NCBI RefSeq assembly: GCF_001426585.1
Contig: NZ_LMEI01000009.1
Coordinates: 861,628-925,627, forward strand
DNA length: 64,000 nucleotides
From: Streptomyces sp. Root431
Lineage (GTDB): Bacteria; Actinomycetota; Actinomycetes; Streptomycetales; Streptomycetaceae
Direction of reading: 5' to 3'
This document shows positions 32,282-39,670 of this stretch, one piece after another. Under the pieces are notes generated by a model, which ran no database searches, had not been told where the DNA came from, and worked only from the letters and a program-made list of their open reading frames with translations. Position 1 is the first letter of the stretch. Each line of letters opens with the position of its first letter. Both the position numbers and the translations under genes were made by a program.

Positions 32282-33211
32282 ATGGCCGAAAAACCCCTCT
32301 CCTCGCCGCCCTCCACTCCCCTGGCCCGTGCCGAGCGCTTCGTCTGGCTGACGGCCCGCGTCCTCGAACAGCACCGGTTCGCCTATCACTTCCTGCGCGG
32401 TGGCGCGGATCAGGTCGAGACGGCGCTCACGGCGTACCTGAACGCGGACGGCGGCTACGGACACGCGCTCGAACCCGATCTGCGCGGACCGGTCAGCCAG
32501 CCCCTCCACACCGCCCACGCGCTGCGGGTCCTCGACTCGATCGGCCGCTGCGGCGGGATGCGCGTGGAGCGGATCTGCCGCTACTTCACCGACATCTCGA
32601 CGCACGACGGGGCGCTCCCGGCGATCCACCCGTCCCAGCGGGGCTACCCCGCGGCGCCCTTCGTCCCGATCGTCGACGCCCCGCCGAGCGCGCTGCTCGC
32701 GACCGGGCCGGTCGTCGGGCTGCTCCACCGCAACCAGGTGTGGCACGCGTGGCTGTTCCGGGCCACCGAGTTCTGCTGGGCCGCCGTGGAGTCGCTGGAG
32801 AAGTCCCATCCGTACGAGATCCAGGCCGCCGTCGCCTTCCTGGACGGGGCCCCGGACCGCTCGCGCGCGGAGGCGGCTGCCGACCGGCTCGGGAGGCTGG
32901 TGCGGGAGCAGCGGCTCGCCGTCCTGGACCCGGACCGCCAGGAGGAGTACCCGGTTCCGGACGGGTACGCGCCCGGCGAGCACCACTTCCCGCACGACTA
33001 CGCGCGCGTGCCGCACTCGCTGGCGGCCGGGTGGTTCACGGACGAGGAGATGGCCCGTTCGCTGGACCGGCTCGCGGCCGACCAGGAGGAGGACGGCGGC
33101 TGGCCGATCCGCTGGCGGGCCTGGGCCCCGGGATCGGCCCTGGAGTGGCGCCCGATCGTGACGGTCGAGGCGTTGCGCACCCTCCGCGCGCACGGCCGCC
33201 CGGTCGACTGA
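32282..33211 (+). CDS. Alpha/alpha-toroid-like protein of unknown function
   Basis: A 309-residue soluble protein. ATG 32282 is preceded by TACGGT (-10-like) at 6 bp and TTGTCA 16 bp further up, so the mRNA is probably leaderless; the frame stays open upstream to 32201. It has repeats that resemble prenyltransferase/squalene-oxidase-type QW motifs: YLNADGGYGHALEPDLRGP with HTAHALRVL, and QEEDGGWPIRWRAWAPG with IVTVEALRTL. Such repeats build alpha/alpha barrels in terpene cyclases and related binding proteins. The catalytic DxDD motif of cyclases is absent, so a binding role is more likely. Function unknown. Confidence 0.65.
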   Translation: MAEKPLSSPPSTPLARAERFVWLTARVLEQHRFAYHFLRGGADQVETALTAYLNADGGYGHALEPDLRGPVSQPLHTAHALRVLDSIGRCGGMRVERICRYFTDISTHDGALPAIHPSQRGYPAAPFVPIVDAPPSALLATGPVVGLLHRNQVWHAWLFRATEFCWAAVESLEKSHPYEIQAAVAFLDGAPDRSRAEAAADRLGRLVREQRLAVLDPDRQEEYPVPDGYAPGEHHFPHDYARVPHSLAAGWFTDEEMARSLDRLAADQEEDGGWPIRWRAWAPGSALEWRPIVTVEALRTLRAHGRPVD

Positions 33212-33290
33212 CCCGGCCGCGGCCTTCCCGGGCCCGCCCGTCCGTCCGCCTGTCCACCTACCCACCGGCTCGCCCGCTCGCCGCAGCGAC

Positions 33291-34514
33291 CTACCCCAGG
33301 CGGGCCTCCGGCGCCTCGCGCAGCAACAAGGCCGCGAGGGCCGTCGCCGTGCCCCTCGGCGTCGTCAGGTCGATGCCGGTCCGCTCGGCGATCCGGGCGA
33401 GCCGGTTGTCCACGGTGTTGGGGTGCAGCCCGAGCGCACCGGCCGTGGTGCGCCGGTCCTGCCCGTGGGCGAGGTGGGCGCGAAGGGTGTCGAGGAGCTC
33501 CGGGCGGTCGGCGACGGGGTCGAGGAGGGCCGCGATCCGCCGGCCGCTCTTCCCGGGCCGGGACAGGTGGTACTCCAGGAGCACGTCGTCGAGCCGGTGC
33601 AGCCCGGGCGGTAGTCCGCACCCGGCGGCGACCCGCAGGACCTCCCCCGCCGTACGGGCCGCTTCCGGCACCTCCTCGGGGCCCTCGGCGGGCACGACGG
33701 CGACCCTGAGCGTGGTTCCCGCGGCCCGGGAGAGTCTGCTCGCCAGGTCCTCCGGCGGTTCGGGGGCGCCGGGGACGATCGCCCGCCCCGGCTCCGTACC
33801 GATGTCGAGGAGCGCGGGCACCTCCACGCCGAAGGAGTGGTCCAGGGCGGTCTGGACGCGGCGGAGCCGTCTGCGGGCCGCCACGTCCCCCTCGCCGGGA
33901 TCGGCCACCGGGGCGGGGACGCCCGCTCCGTCGACGCCGACGGCGAGCACGAGGCACGGTCCGTCGATCCCGAAGGGCGCCACCGCGAGCCGGGCCGGGG
34001 ACAGCGTCCCGTCGAGGAGCCCGCGGAGCAGCGAGCGGCGCTGGGCCCGCCGCTCGGTCTCCAGGGCGGAGCGCTCGTCGAGGTAGGTCTCGGCGACGGC
34101 GCCGACGATGCCCTGCTGGGCCTCCAGGAGCAGGTCGGCGAGCTCGACGAGGGCGGCCTCGTCACCGGGCCGCGCGACCTCGCGCAGCGCCTGCCAGAGC
34201 ACGTACATGCCGAGGGCGTGGCTGCGGAGCAGGAGGTGGAGCGGCATGCCCTCCTCGGCGCGCTGCGCGGCCCGCTCGCGGAACAGCCGCATAGCGCCGC
34301 GCTCGCCGGCCTCCGGCGTGAGGGCGCGGCGGAGGAAGAGCCGTACTCCATGGCGGACGGTCGCCGCGATCTCGACGTCCTTCATCTCGTCGGGGAGCCG
34401 GTCGTATCCGGGCAGCCGCGCGAAGGAGTCCCTGCTCATCCTGCGGGCCAGTTCGTTGACCCGGGCCTCACAGCGCAGGGCGAGCGCGCGGGCCCCCTCG
34501 GAGATCTCCGGCAC
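33291..34514 (-). CDS. PucR-family helix-turn-helix transcriptional regulator
   Basis: A 407-residue regulator. GTG 34514-34512 follows SD GAGGAGG; a longer frame upstream exists without SD. The N-terminal region (residues about 5-150) is helical, the middle is a GGDEF-like/CdaR-like segment, and the C-terminus carries the PucR HTH (LLDTLRAHLAHGQDRRTTAGALGLHPNTVDNRLARIAERTG). PucR/CdaR regulators control catabolic genes. It is divergent from the metallo-beta-lactamase/MFS pair, with 152 bp between, and is the natural candidate regulator for that pair. Confidence 0.88.
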   Translation of the reverse strand: MPEISEGARALALRCEARVNELARRMSRDSFARLPGYDRLPDEMKDVEIAATVRHGVRLFLRRALTPEAGERGAMRLFRERAAQRAEEGMPLHLLLRSHALGMYVLWQALREVARPGDEAALVELADLLLEAQQGIVGAVAETYLDERSALETERRAQRRSLLRGLLDGTLSPARLAVAPFGIDGPCLVLAVGVDGAGVPAPVADPGEGDVAARRRLRRVQTALDHSFGVEVPALLDIGTEPGRAIVPGAPEPPEDLASRLSRAAGTTLRVAVVPAEGPEEVPEAARTAGEVLRVAAGCGLPPGLHRLDDVLLEYHLSRPGKSGRRIAALLDPVADRPELLDTLRAHLAHGQDRRTTAGALGLHPNTVDNRLARIAERTGIDLTTPRGTATALAALLLREAPEARLG

Positions 34515-34666
34515 GACCGTTCCTCCTCGCTCCCGGCAGGCCGACTGTGACGGGTCACAGTACACACCGCGGAAAGCTGTGACGCCGCAGGATGTCGTGC
34601 CGCTCGTGACAGGCCGAAACTCGGTTCCCAGGCGTTCCGCCGCACCGCACCGAAGGAGCCGCTGGT

Positions 34667-36031
34667 ATGACCGAGCACAACTCTCGTACGTATATCGACT
34701 ACGCAGATCGCGTGTGGCGGGGCGAGGAGAGCCTGCTGCCCCACCTCACGGGCGCGTTCACGTCGGAGGAGCTGGTCCCGGTCCGCGACCGGATCGGCTT
34801 CTTCCCGGCCTTCGCCAACGTGGCCGCCTTCGATACGGGTGCGGGTCTCGTCCTGGTCGACTCCGGCGACCTCCGCACCGCCGGGCTGCTGCACACGGCG
34901 GTGCGCGCCTTCAGCCCGGACCCGGTCCGTGCCGTCGTCTACACGCACGGCCATGTCGACCATGTCTTCGGGGTCGCGCCCTTCGACGCCGAGCCCGTGC
35001 GTCCTGAGGTGATCGCCCACGAGGCGGTCGCCGCCCGCTTCGACCGGTACGTGGAGACCTCGGGCTACAACACGTGGATCAACCGGCGCCAGTTCGGCGT
35101 GCCGGGCCTGGACTGGCCGACGGAGTACCGCTACCCCGACACGACGTACCGGGACCGGCTGACCCTCCGTCACGGCGATTTGACGTTCGAGCTGTTCCAC
35201 GCGCGCGGGGAGACGGACGATCACACCTATGTGTGGGTGCCGGAGCTCAAAACCCTCTGCACGGGTGATCTCTTCATCTGGAACTCCCCCAACGCAGGCA
35301 ACCCGCAGAAGGTGCAGCGCTACCCGGAGGAGTGGGCCCGGGCGCTGCGCGCCATGGGCGAGCTGGGCGCCGAGGTGCTGCTGCCGGGCCACGGCATCCC
35401 GATCGTCGGCGCGGACCGGGTGGCGCAGGCCCTGGACGACACGGCGACCCTGCTCGAATCGCTCTGCTCGCAGACCCGCGACCTGATGAACGCGGGGCTG
35501 CGGCTCGACGCGGTCATCCACGGGGTGAAGGTCCCCGAGGAGCTGCTCGCGAAGCCGTACCTCCACCCCGCCTACGACGAGCCGGAGTTCGTCGTCCGGA
35601 ACCTGTGGCGGCTGTGGGGCGGCTGGTACGACCAGAACCCGGCGAACCTGAAGCCGGCTCCGGAGGCCGCGGTCGCCGCCGAGCTGGCCGACGCGGCGGG
35701 CGGGGCGCTCGCCCTCGCCGGGCGCGCGGCCCGGCTCCTCGACGAGGGCGACCTGCGGCTGGCCTCGCACCTGGCGGAGACGGCGGCGCTCGCGGCCCCC
35801 GAGGACGTCGAGGTGGCCCGGATCCGGGCCCGCGTGTACGAGACGCGGGCCGGCCGCGAGACGTCGACGATGGCGCGCGGGGTGTTCCACTGGGCGGCCG
35901 CGGAGTCCGCGGCGGTGGCCGAGGGCACGGACGTGCCGACGGAGCTGACCCGTTCGGCCGCCGGGCGCGAGCGGGCCGCCGGGGCGATCAGCGTGGGTGT
36001 GGTCACGGACGAGGACCAGTGCTGCGGATGA
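34667..36031 (+). CDS. Metallo-beta-lactamase hydrolase with alkyl-sulfatase dimerisation domain
   Basis: A 454-residue enzyme. The MBL motif is VVYTHGHVDHVFG (His94, His96, Asp98, His99); further metal ligands are HARGETDDHTYVW, GDLFIW and LLPGHG. The middle/C-terminal part (about residues 270-390) matches the alkyl-sulfatase dimerisation region (LMNAGLRLDAVIHGVKVPEELL, EPEFVVRNLWRLWGGWYDQNP). It probably hydrolyses sulfate or phosphate esters or related small substrates. It overlaps the MFS transporter start by ATGA, so the two act together: import or export of the substrate plus hydrolysis. Likely PucR-controlled. Confidence 0.88.
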   Translation: MTEHNSRTYIDYADRVWRGEESLLPHLTGAFTSEELVPVRDRIGFFPAFANVAAFDTGAGLVLVDSGDLRTAGLLHTAVRAFSPDPVRAVVYTHGHVDHVFGVAPFDAEPVRPEVIAHEAVAARFDRYVETSGYNTWINRRQFGVPGLDWPTEYRYPDTTYRDRLTLRHGDLTFELFHARGETDDHTYVWVPELKTLCTGDLFIWNSPNAGNPQKVQRYPEEWARALRAMGELGAEVLLPGHGIPIVGADRVAQALDDTATLLESLCSQTRDLMNAGLRLDAVIHGVKVPEELLAKPYLHPAYDEPEFVVRNLWRLWGGWYDQNPANLKPAPEAAVAAELADAAGGALALAGRAARLLDEGDLRLASHLAETAALAAPEDVEVARIRARVYETRAGRETSTMARGVFHWAAAESAAVAEGTDVPTELTRSAAGRERAAGAISVGVVTDEDQCCG

Positions 36032-37431
36032 GCGGGCCCGCGCGCACCGCCGGTCCGGGGAAGGACAGCAGGCCGGGGAAGGGCGGGACGGGGAAGGCCG
36101 GACAGGGGAAGGCCGGACGGGGGAAGGGCGGGACGACGCCGGGCACCCCCTGGGGGACGACCTGGCTGCTGCTCGGCTTCATGCTGGTCAACTTCGCGGA
36201 CAAGGCCGTCCTCGGGCTCGCCGGGCCGGACATCATGCGCGAGTTCGGCATCTCCCGGCAGGAGTTCGGGGCGTCGCAGGCGGCGTTCTTCGCGCTCTTC
36301 TCGGTCTCGGCGCTCGCCGTGTCGGCCCTGACGAAGAAGGTGCGGACCTCGGTCCTGCTGCTCGGGATGGCGCTGCTGTGGTCGGCGGCCCAGCTGCCGA
36401 TGGTGTGGGCCGCCGCCGGGTTCGGGACGCTGGTCCTCACGCGCGTGCTGCTCGGCGCGGCGGAGGGCCCGGCGGCCCCGGTCGCGGTCCACCACCTGCA
36501 CGGCTGGTTCGGGCAGCGGGACCGGAACCTCCCGACGGCCGTCCTCATGGTGGGGGCGGCCGCCGGGGTCGCGGTCGCCGCGCCCGTCCTGTCCGCGGTG
36601 ATCTCGGGGTGGGGCTGGCGCTGGGCCTTCGGCACGGTCGGCGTGATCGGCCTGGTCTGGGCGGTCGTGTGGCGCCGGTACGGCTCCGAGGGGCCGCTCG
36701 CGCCGCCGGTCGGCCCGGCCGCGCGGCGCGCCGCCGAAGGGGCGGAGGCCGCGGCGGAGGTGCCGCTGCGCAGGATCCTGCTGAGCGGCACGTTCCTGAC
36801 GGCGAGCGTGGGGTCGTTCGCCGCGTACTGGCTGATGAGCTCGAAGCTGACCTGGCTGCCGGACTACCTGGAGACGGTCCTCGGCTGGGACGCGCACCGC
36901 GCCGGTCTGATGGTGGGCGCGGGAGCCGTCGCCAACGGGGTCGTCCTGCTGGTCCACGGCGTGGTCGCGCAGCGCGCGGCCCGGCGCGGACGGCCCGGCC
37001 GCCTGCCCGCGGGCGCGGGCGCGGGGGTGCTGCTCCTGCTCTCCGCCGCCGCGGTGACGGTCTTCGCGACGGCGGGAGCGGACTGGCTGCGGGTGCCGAT
37101 GATGTTCGGCCCGATGGCCCTCGCGCTGCCGATGATGACCGTGAGCCAGACGGCGGTCGCCCGGATCACCCCGCCCGCGCAGCGCGGGGTGGTGCTCGGC
37201 GCCGTGGTGTGTGTCTTCGCCCTGGGCGGGGTCCTGGCGCCGCTGGTCCTCGGCGGGATCGTCGACGCGGGTGCGACGACGGCCCAGGGGTACGAGAACG
37301 GCTGGCTGTTCACGGCCGGTCTGCTCGCGGTGGCGGGCGCCCTGACGGCGCTGTTCCTCCGCCCGGAGCGGGACGCGGACCGGCTGGGCGTCCCGGAGAC
37401 CCCGTCGCTGGGGGTCCTGGTGGCGCACTGA
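36028..37431 (+). CDS. MFS transporter
   Basis: A 467-residue major facilitator with about 12 helices, starting at ATG 36028 overlapping the MBL stop (ATGA). Helix 1 is LLGFMLVNFADKAVLGLAG, characteristic of ACS-type anion:cation symporters; GAAEGPAAPVAVHHLHGWF is the cytoplasmic motif between helices 4 and 5. The first 40 residues are a Gly/Lys repeat (GKGGTGKAGQGKAG) not typical of the family. It probably moves the substrate or product of the neighbouring hydrolase. Confidence 0.88.
   Translation: MSGPARTAGPGKDSRPGKGGTGKAGQGKAGRGKGGTTPGTPWGTTWLLLGFMLVNFADKAVLGLAGPDIMREFGISRQEFGASQAAFFALFSVSALAVSALTKKVRTSVLLLGMALLWSAAQLPMVWAAAGFGTLVLTRVLLGAAEGPAAPVAVHHLHGWFGQRDRNLPTAVLMVGAAAGVAVAAPVLSAVISGWGWRWAFGTVGVIGLVWAVVWRRYGSEGPLAPPVGPAARRAAEGAEAAAEVPLRRILLSGTFLTASVGSFAAYWLMSSKLTWLPDYLETVLGWDAHRAGLMVGAGAVANGVVLLVHGVVAQRAARRGRPGRLPAGAGAGVLLLLSAAAVTVFATAGADWLRVPMMFGPMALALPMMTVSQTAVARITPPAQRGVVLGAVVCVFALGGVLAPLVLGGIVDAGATTAQGYENGWLFTAGLLAVAGALTALFLRPERDADRLGVPETPSLGVLVAH
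36075..36134 (+). repeat. 15-bp tandem repeat in the MFS N-terminal coding region
   Basis: Four units of 15 bp, each starting GGGGAAGG (36075, 36090, 36105, 36120), encode a Gly-Lys-rich pentapeptide repeat (GKGGT/GKAGQ/GKAGR/GKGGT). Confidence 0.93.
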
Positions 37432-37455
37432 GCGGGTTCCGTACGGGCCCGGGGC

Positions 37456-37782
37456 TCACCAGCCCAGGGCCCGTGCCCCGGCCGTAACGATGACGGCCGC
37501 ACCCACGACGACCAGGAAGGGCGCGCGCAGGACGAGCGCGAGGGCGGCGGCCGCGAGTCCTGCGGCCCGGGCGTCCAGGGCCAGCTCGGCGCCCGTGGCG
37601 AAGGTCTGCTGCGCGGTGAGCGCGGCCAGCAGGGCGACGGGGAGCAGTGCCGAGAGCCGCTGGACGAGCGGTCGTTCCAGCGCGCCGGCGGGGACGAGCA
37701 GGCCGAGGAGCTTGACCAGGTAGCACCCGACGGCGGTCAGGCCGATCGCGATCCACACGTGCATCGAGTTCATGGTGTTCAT
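37456..37782 (-). CDS. azlD: Branched-chain amino acid exporter subunit AzlD
   Basis: A 108-residue protein with four helices (VWIAIGLTAVGCYLVKLLGLLV, LLPVALLAALTAQQTF, ALALVLRAPFLVVVGAAVIVTA). It starts at ATG 37782-37780 in an ATGA overlap with azlC; ATGs at 37773 and 37764 are alternatives. AzlCD exports branched-chain amino acids or analogues such as azaleucine. The pair sits behind an AraC regulator. Confidence 0.85.
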   Translation of the reverse strand: MNTMNSMHVWIAIGLTAVGCYLVKLLGLLVPAGALERPLVQRLSALLPVALLAALTAQQTFATGAELALDARAAGLAAAALALVLRAPFLVVVGAAVIVTAGARALGW

Positions 37783-38522
37783 CGGGGGGCCTTCTCCCGT
37801 GCGGCCGGGGGGATGCGGCGGCCCTGGAACCACAGCACCAGGGGCGCGGCGAGCGCGGCCGCGAGGACCGGGACCCCGGCCGGCAGGACGGGGAGCAGGC
37901 CGAGGCCGAGCAGGACGGCGATGCCGGCGGTGGCCCGCTCGGTCGCCGACTTCAGCATGGGGGCTAGCAGGGCCAGGAAGACGGCGGGTCCCGCGGCGTC
38001 CAGGCCCCAGGCGGCGGTGTCGCCGATCGCCTCGGCGCCGAGCGCCCCGAGGAACGTGGTCAGGTTCCACAGGACGTACAGCGTGAGACCGGTGAGGGTG
38101 AAGCCGAGGCGGGCGGCCCGCCGGGACGGCTGGGCGAGCGCGACGGCGGTGGTCTCGTCGATCACCCAGTGCGCGGCGAGCGGCCTGACGGCCTTCGGCA
38201 GGGCGAGGAGCTGCGAGAGCCGGAGCCCGTAGAAGGCGTTGCGCGTGCCCAGGAAGAAGGCACCGGCGGCGGCCGTGAAGGGGTTGCCGCCCGCGGCGAG
38301 CGCGCCGACGAGCGCGAACTGCGACGCGCCCGTGAAGACGAGCAGGCTGAGCACACAGGTCTGCAGGAGGGTGAGCCCGGCGCCTGCCGAGGTCACGCCG
38401 AAGGCGAAGCCGGAGAGTCCGACGGCGATGCCGACGCCGAGGGCGTCGCGGACGACGGCCGCGTCGGGCTTCGCCCGTGGTCCGTCGTCCCGTATGACGG
38501 GAGGTGCTGTCTGTTCTGCCAC
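37779..38522 (-). CDS. azlC: Branched-chain amino acid exporter AzlC
   Basis: A 247-residue membrane protein of the AzlC family: GIAVGLSGFAFGVTSAGAGLTLLQTCVLSLLVFTGASQFA and then GTRNAFYGLRLSQLL, HWVIDETTAVALAQ. GTG 38522-38520 is the likely start; no SD is visible, and the frame continues upstream into the AraC gene region. It overlaps azlD (ATGA). The whole AraC-azlC-azlD group is transcribed leftward with only 10 bp between AraC and azlC, so the regulator and exporter are probably cotranscribed. Confidence 0.87.
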   Translation of the reverse strand: MAEQTAPPVIRDDGPRAKPDAAVVRDALGVGIAVGLSGFAFGVTSAGAGLTLLQTCVLSLLVFTGASQFALVGALAAGGNPFTAAAGAFFLGTRNAFYGLRLSQLLALPKAVRPLAAHWVIDETTAVALAQPSRRAARLGFTLTGLTLYVLWNLTTFLGALGAEAIGDTAAWGLDAAGPAVFLALLAPMLKSATERATAGIAVLLGLGLLPVLPAGVPVLAAALAAPLVLWFQGRRIPPAAREKAPR

Positions 38523-38532
38523 GTCAGGGACG

Positions 38533-39468
38533 TTACGTACGCGGCGGCCGCCCGGTCTTGTACGTTCTTGCACCGGCCACCGAACCACCGGCCACCGAAC
38601 CACCGGCCACGGAACCACCGGGCTCGGAACCACCGCGACCGGGCCGAGCGGCGCCGCGCGAGCGCTGGTACGCGCCCGGCGGCACCCCGACGCTCCGCGT
38701 GAAGTGCCGGTTGAGGTGCGGCTGGTCGGTGAAGCCGACGGCGACGGCCGCGTCCGCCGGGGGCGTCCCCGCGTCGAGCAGCCGCCTGGCCCGCCGCACG
38801 CGCGCGTCGGTGAGCCAGGTGTGCGGCGGCATCCCGTACGCGTCCCGGAAGGCCCGCAGGAGGGCGAAGGGGCTCGTGCCGAGGTCGGTGGCGAGCTGTT
38901 CCAGGGTCGGTGGGTCGGCCATCCGCTCCTCCAGGACGGCACGCGCGCGTGCCGCGTTCCGCGCGCCGGCTGAGCGGGGCGGGAGCGGGGTGATCAGCCC
39001 GCCGTGACTGCGCAGCATCCGTGCCGTGACGAGCCGGAGCAGGCTGTCCGCGGCGAGCGCGTTGCCCTCCTCCGCGGCCCGGTGGACGCCGACGACGAGC
39101 CGTGCGGCGTACGGGTCGTCGATGACGGGCGAGGTGAAGCCGACCGACCCGCGCAGCGCGAGGGTGTCGGCGGCGATCGACCGGACGAGCCCGGCGTCCG
39201 GGTAGATCGTGCGGTAGGTCCAGCCCTCGGGCACGCCCGCGTGCCCGGTGTGCGGGGTGTCGGGGTTGACGAGGGCGATCTGCCCGGGCCCGGCGTGGAC
39301 CAGGTCGTCGCGGTAGTGGAAGGCCTCGACGCCCTCGGTGATCGCGGCGAAGACGAAGGTCTCGTGGGTGTGCCGGGCGAAGGCCTTGTGGATGTAGTGG
39401 GCGTGCAGCAGGTCGACCCCGGGCAGCTCGGAGTACTGCCAGTACCGTGCCCGCTCCCCGCTCGCCAT
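38533..39468 (-). CDS. AraC-family regulator with cupin sensor domain
   Basis: A 311-residue regulator. ATG 39468-39466 has SD GGAGG. The N-terminal cupin-type sensing domain (HYIHKAFARHTHETFVFAAI, GPGQIALVNPDTPHTG) is followed by two HTH segments: PTLEQLATDLGTSPFALLRAFRDAYGMPPHTWLTDARVRRARRLL and DAAVAVGFTDQPHLNRHFTRSVGVPPGAYQRS. The C-terminus is a GGSVA repeat tail. It lies 10 bp upstream of azlC and probably controls azlCD in response to a branched-chain amino acid or analogue. Confidence 0.9.
   Translation of the reverse strand: MASGERARYWQYSELPGVDLLHAHYIHKAFARHTHETFVFAAITEGVEAFHYRDDLVHAGPGQIALVNPDTPHTGHAGVPEGWTYRTIYPDAGLVRSIAADTLALRGSVGFTSPVIDDPYAARLVVGVHRAAEEGNALAADSLLRLVTARMLRSHGGLITPLPPRSAGARNAARARAVLEERMADPPTLEQLATDLGTSPFALLRAFRDAYGMPPHTWLTDARVRRARRLLDAGTPPADAAVAVGFTDQPHLNRHFTRSVGVPPGAYQRSRGAARPGRGGSEPGGSVAGGSVAGGSVAGARTYKTGRPPRT
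38572..38631 (-). repeat. 15-bp tandem repeat in the AraC C-terminal coding region
   Basis: Four 15-bp units (ACCGGCCACCGAACC at 38572 and 38587, then one- and three-base variants at 38602 and 38617) encode GGSVA three times and GGSEP once at the protein end. The array lies 37 bp upstream of the AraC stop. Confidence 0.95.
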
Positions 39469-39640
39469 GCCTCCATTCTGCGCCACGGGCTCCCGCCGGC
39501 GCTCACCCCGCGGCCTGCCCCTCCGCCTTCCCCTGCCTGCCCGGCCACCTCCCCACTGCCCACCCTTCCGCCCTTCCCCCTGCCTGCCCCGCCGCCCTCC
39601 CCGGCACCTGGCGCGAGCGGATTTCCCCAGGTCCGGGCGG

Positions 39641-39663
39641 TTGTCAGTGGGCGGGTGCACGAT
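39641..39663 (+). promoter_or_regulatory. RecA-NDp / PafBC-type promoter of lhr-nei
   Basis: TTGTCAGTGGG (39641-39651), 6 bp, then CACGAT as the -10 (39658-39663). The first ten bases and the spacing are identical to the recA motif at 22904-22926. The implied transcription start at about 39670-39671 falls on the ATG of lhr, so the message would be leaderless; this also rules out the ATG at 39662, which lies inside the -10. Confidence 0.7.
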
Positions 39664-39670
39664 GGGGGAC

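Noticed and set aside
39662..39670. ATG 39662 as the lhr start
   Set aside because: It lies within the -10 box of the PafBC-type promoter; the implied transcript begins at about 39670.
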